Positions 5,234 through 6,137 of a stretch of DNA of 6,137 nucleotides are shown here, piece by piece (the first letter of the stretch is position 1; each line of letters starts with the position of its first letter). The DNA is from Clostridiales bacterium UBA8960 (GTDB taxonomy: Bacteria > Bacillota > Clostridia > Peptostreptococcales > Acidaminobacteraceae): positions 1 to 6,137 of the forward strand of contig DMYC01000312.1 in NCBI GenBank assembly GCA_003482695.1. The letters run 5' to 3'. The notes below the pieces were generated by a model, which did no database searches, had not been told where the DNA came from, and worked only from the letters and a program-made list of their open reading frames with translations. Made by a program: the position numbers and the translations under genes.

Positions 5234-6100
5234 ATGAGATATCGAATCGTCAAGCAAATTATTGAGACGGGCAGCTTCACAAAAGCCGCTGAAACGCTGA
5301 ATATGACACAGTCGGCCGTTAGCCATGCGATAAACAGTTTTGAAAAGGAACTGGGTTTTTCCATTTTTCACAGGTTGAAAGCGGGTGTACAACTCACTCA
5401 AGAGGGGGAATTGCTCAAAGGCTTAATCGAAACGATGGTAATCACTGAAGATCGATTGTACAACGAAGTTCATGCCATCAACGCCGTTGAAGCAGGAACA
5501 TTGCGCGTTGGCAGTTTTGCCACAGCCTCTTCAAGAATTTTACCCCAAATCATGAAAATCTATGATGAGCGCTACCCCAATATCACCGTTGAACTCATCG
5601 ATTCGGATTACGAAATCATAAAAGAAAAACTCGAGGACGGCAGTATTGATATCGCCGTCCTCGAGGAAAAATACATTGAAAAAGATTATTATAAATTGCC
5701 ATATTTATACGATGAACTCATGGTCGTTGCACCTAACACGCCCCTTTTCCAGAGCAAAGAGAAAATCGAAATCGGCCAAATCCCAGATTTTCCATTTATT
5801 ATGCCCGATAATGATCAAGATACATTCTTAAAACAGCTCCTTAAAAACTACAATGTTGCACCTAACATAAAATACAGATTTCAACTGCTCTCAACCGTTT
5901 TCGCGATGATTGAAGTGGGTCTAGGCATAACGATGGTTTCAGAGACGGCGCTGAAAACTTACAAATTTGACGTCATCATGATACCGATTGAACCGAAACT
6001 ATATCGGAATGTGAGTCTGGTTGCGCTTAAATCGCAACTGAACTCTCCAGTGGTCAAGGCTTTTTTCAGCATCGCAAAAAGTCTAAAAGCTAAAGGGTGA
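5234..6100 (+). CDS. LysR-type transcriptional regulator
   Basis: Cytosolic DNA-binding regulator of 288 aa, a usual LysR length. The N-terminal winged helix-turn-helix is at about 1-60, with the signature GSFTKAAETLNMTQSAVSHA at 13-32 and KELGFSIFHR following. A linker helix lies at about 60-85, and a periplasmic-binding-protein-like effector domain begins at GTLRVGSF (88-95) and includes STVFAMIEVGLGITMVSE (220-237), equivalent to the usual glycine-rich pocket-side motif. The inducer cannot be deduced. The gene is divergent from the yczE-like gene across 140 bp with inverted repeats and promoter boxes. The classical LysR arrangement predicts that it controls that gene and itself. There is no sign of truncation. 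The first residues (MRYRIVKQIIETG) are a little shorter than the common LysR start, which is normal variation. Confidence 0.94.
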   Translation: MRYRIVKQIIETGSFTKAAETLNMTQSAVSHAINSFEKELGFSIFHRLKAGVQLTQEGELLKGLIETMVITEDRLYNEVHAINAVEAGTLRVGSFATASSRILPQIMKIYDERYPNITVELIDSDYEIIKEKLEDGSIDIAVLEEKYIEKDYYKLPYLYDELMVVAPNTPLFQSKEKIEIGQIPDFPFIMPDNDQDTFLKQLLKNYNVAPNIKYRFQLLSTVFAMIEVGLGITMVSETALKTYKFDVIMIPIEPKLYRNVSLVALKSQLNSPVVKAFFSIAKSLKAKG

Positions 6101-6101
6101 T

Positions 6102-6137
6102 TTATCGATGATGCTGTGCATGCTCTTTATCAGAATG
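6102..6137 (-). CDS. Possible 3' end of a convergent gene, cut by the window edge
   Basis: Read on the reverse strand, the last 36 bases are open and end in TAA (6104-6102), giving the tail HSDKEHAQHHR. A charged, histidine-rich tail is plausible for a real C-terminus, and a tight tail-to-tail layout matches the aldehyde dehydrogenase/acetyltransferase junction. The alternative is a forward gene starting at ATG 6108, with AAAGGG 10 nt upstream, reading MMLCMLFIRM and open to the edge. Only about 11 codons are visible either way, so neither reading is secure. Confidence 0.3.
   Translation of the reverse strand, partial: HSDKEHAQHHR

Overview
The window looks like the chromosome of a low-to-moderate G+C member of the Bacillota (Firmicutes). 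Strong AGGAGG-type ribosome binding sites, TATAAT boxes, GTG/TTG start options, TGA used as a stop, and HxlR, LysR, YczE and GNAT families typical of that phylum all support this. I cannot name the genus. Six genes can be supported. All look intact, and none carries phage, transposase, CRISPR or toxin-antitoxin signatures.

Layout. On the left is a forward aldehyde dehydrogenase gene (75-1484) with its own extended -10 promoter. Its last 11 bp overlap the 3' end of a reverse-strand GNAT acetyltransferase gene (1474-1995). Divergent from the acetyltransferase is a forward HxlR-type regulator gene (2159-2515) with one cysteine. It ends in a hairpin terminator that should work on both strands, because a reverse-strand Xaa-Pro aminopeptidase gene of the long three-domain type (2545-4326) ends just beyond it. 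Upstream of the aminopeptidase gene, on the same strand, is a YczE-like membrane protein gene (4428-5093). Between these two is a 59-bp imperfect palindrome (4354-4412), the least ordinary element here. A forward LysR-type regulator gene (5234-6100) is divergent from the yczE-like gene. The last 37 bp probably hold the end, or less likely the start, of another gene.

How the genes may work together. There are two regulator-plus-divergent-target pairs: HxlR/GNAT and LysR/YczE. Each shares an intergenic region of about 140-160 bp containing inverted repeats and promoter-like boxes. The HxlR family includes electrophile- and thiol-stress sensors, so a link to the acetyltransferase and the nearby aldehyde dehydrogenase is conceivable but is inference only. 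The aminopeptidase is a housekeeping peptide-degradation enzyme with no evident link to its neighbours apart from possible co-transcription with the yczE-like gene.

I see no convincing new multi-gene system. The best leads are the 59-bp palindrome in the aminopeptidase leader region and the two divergent regulatory regions.
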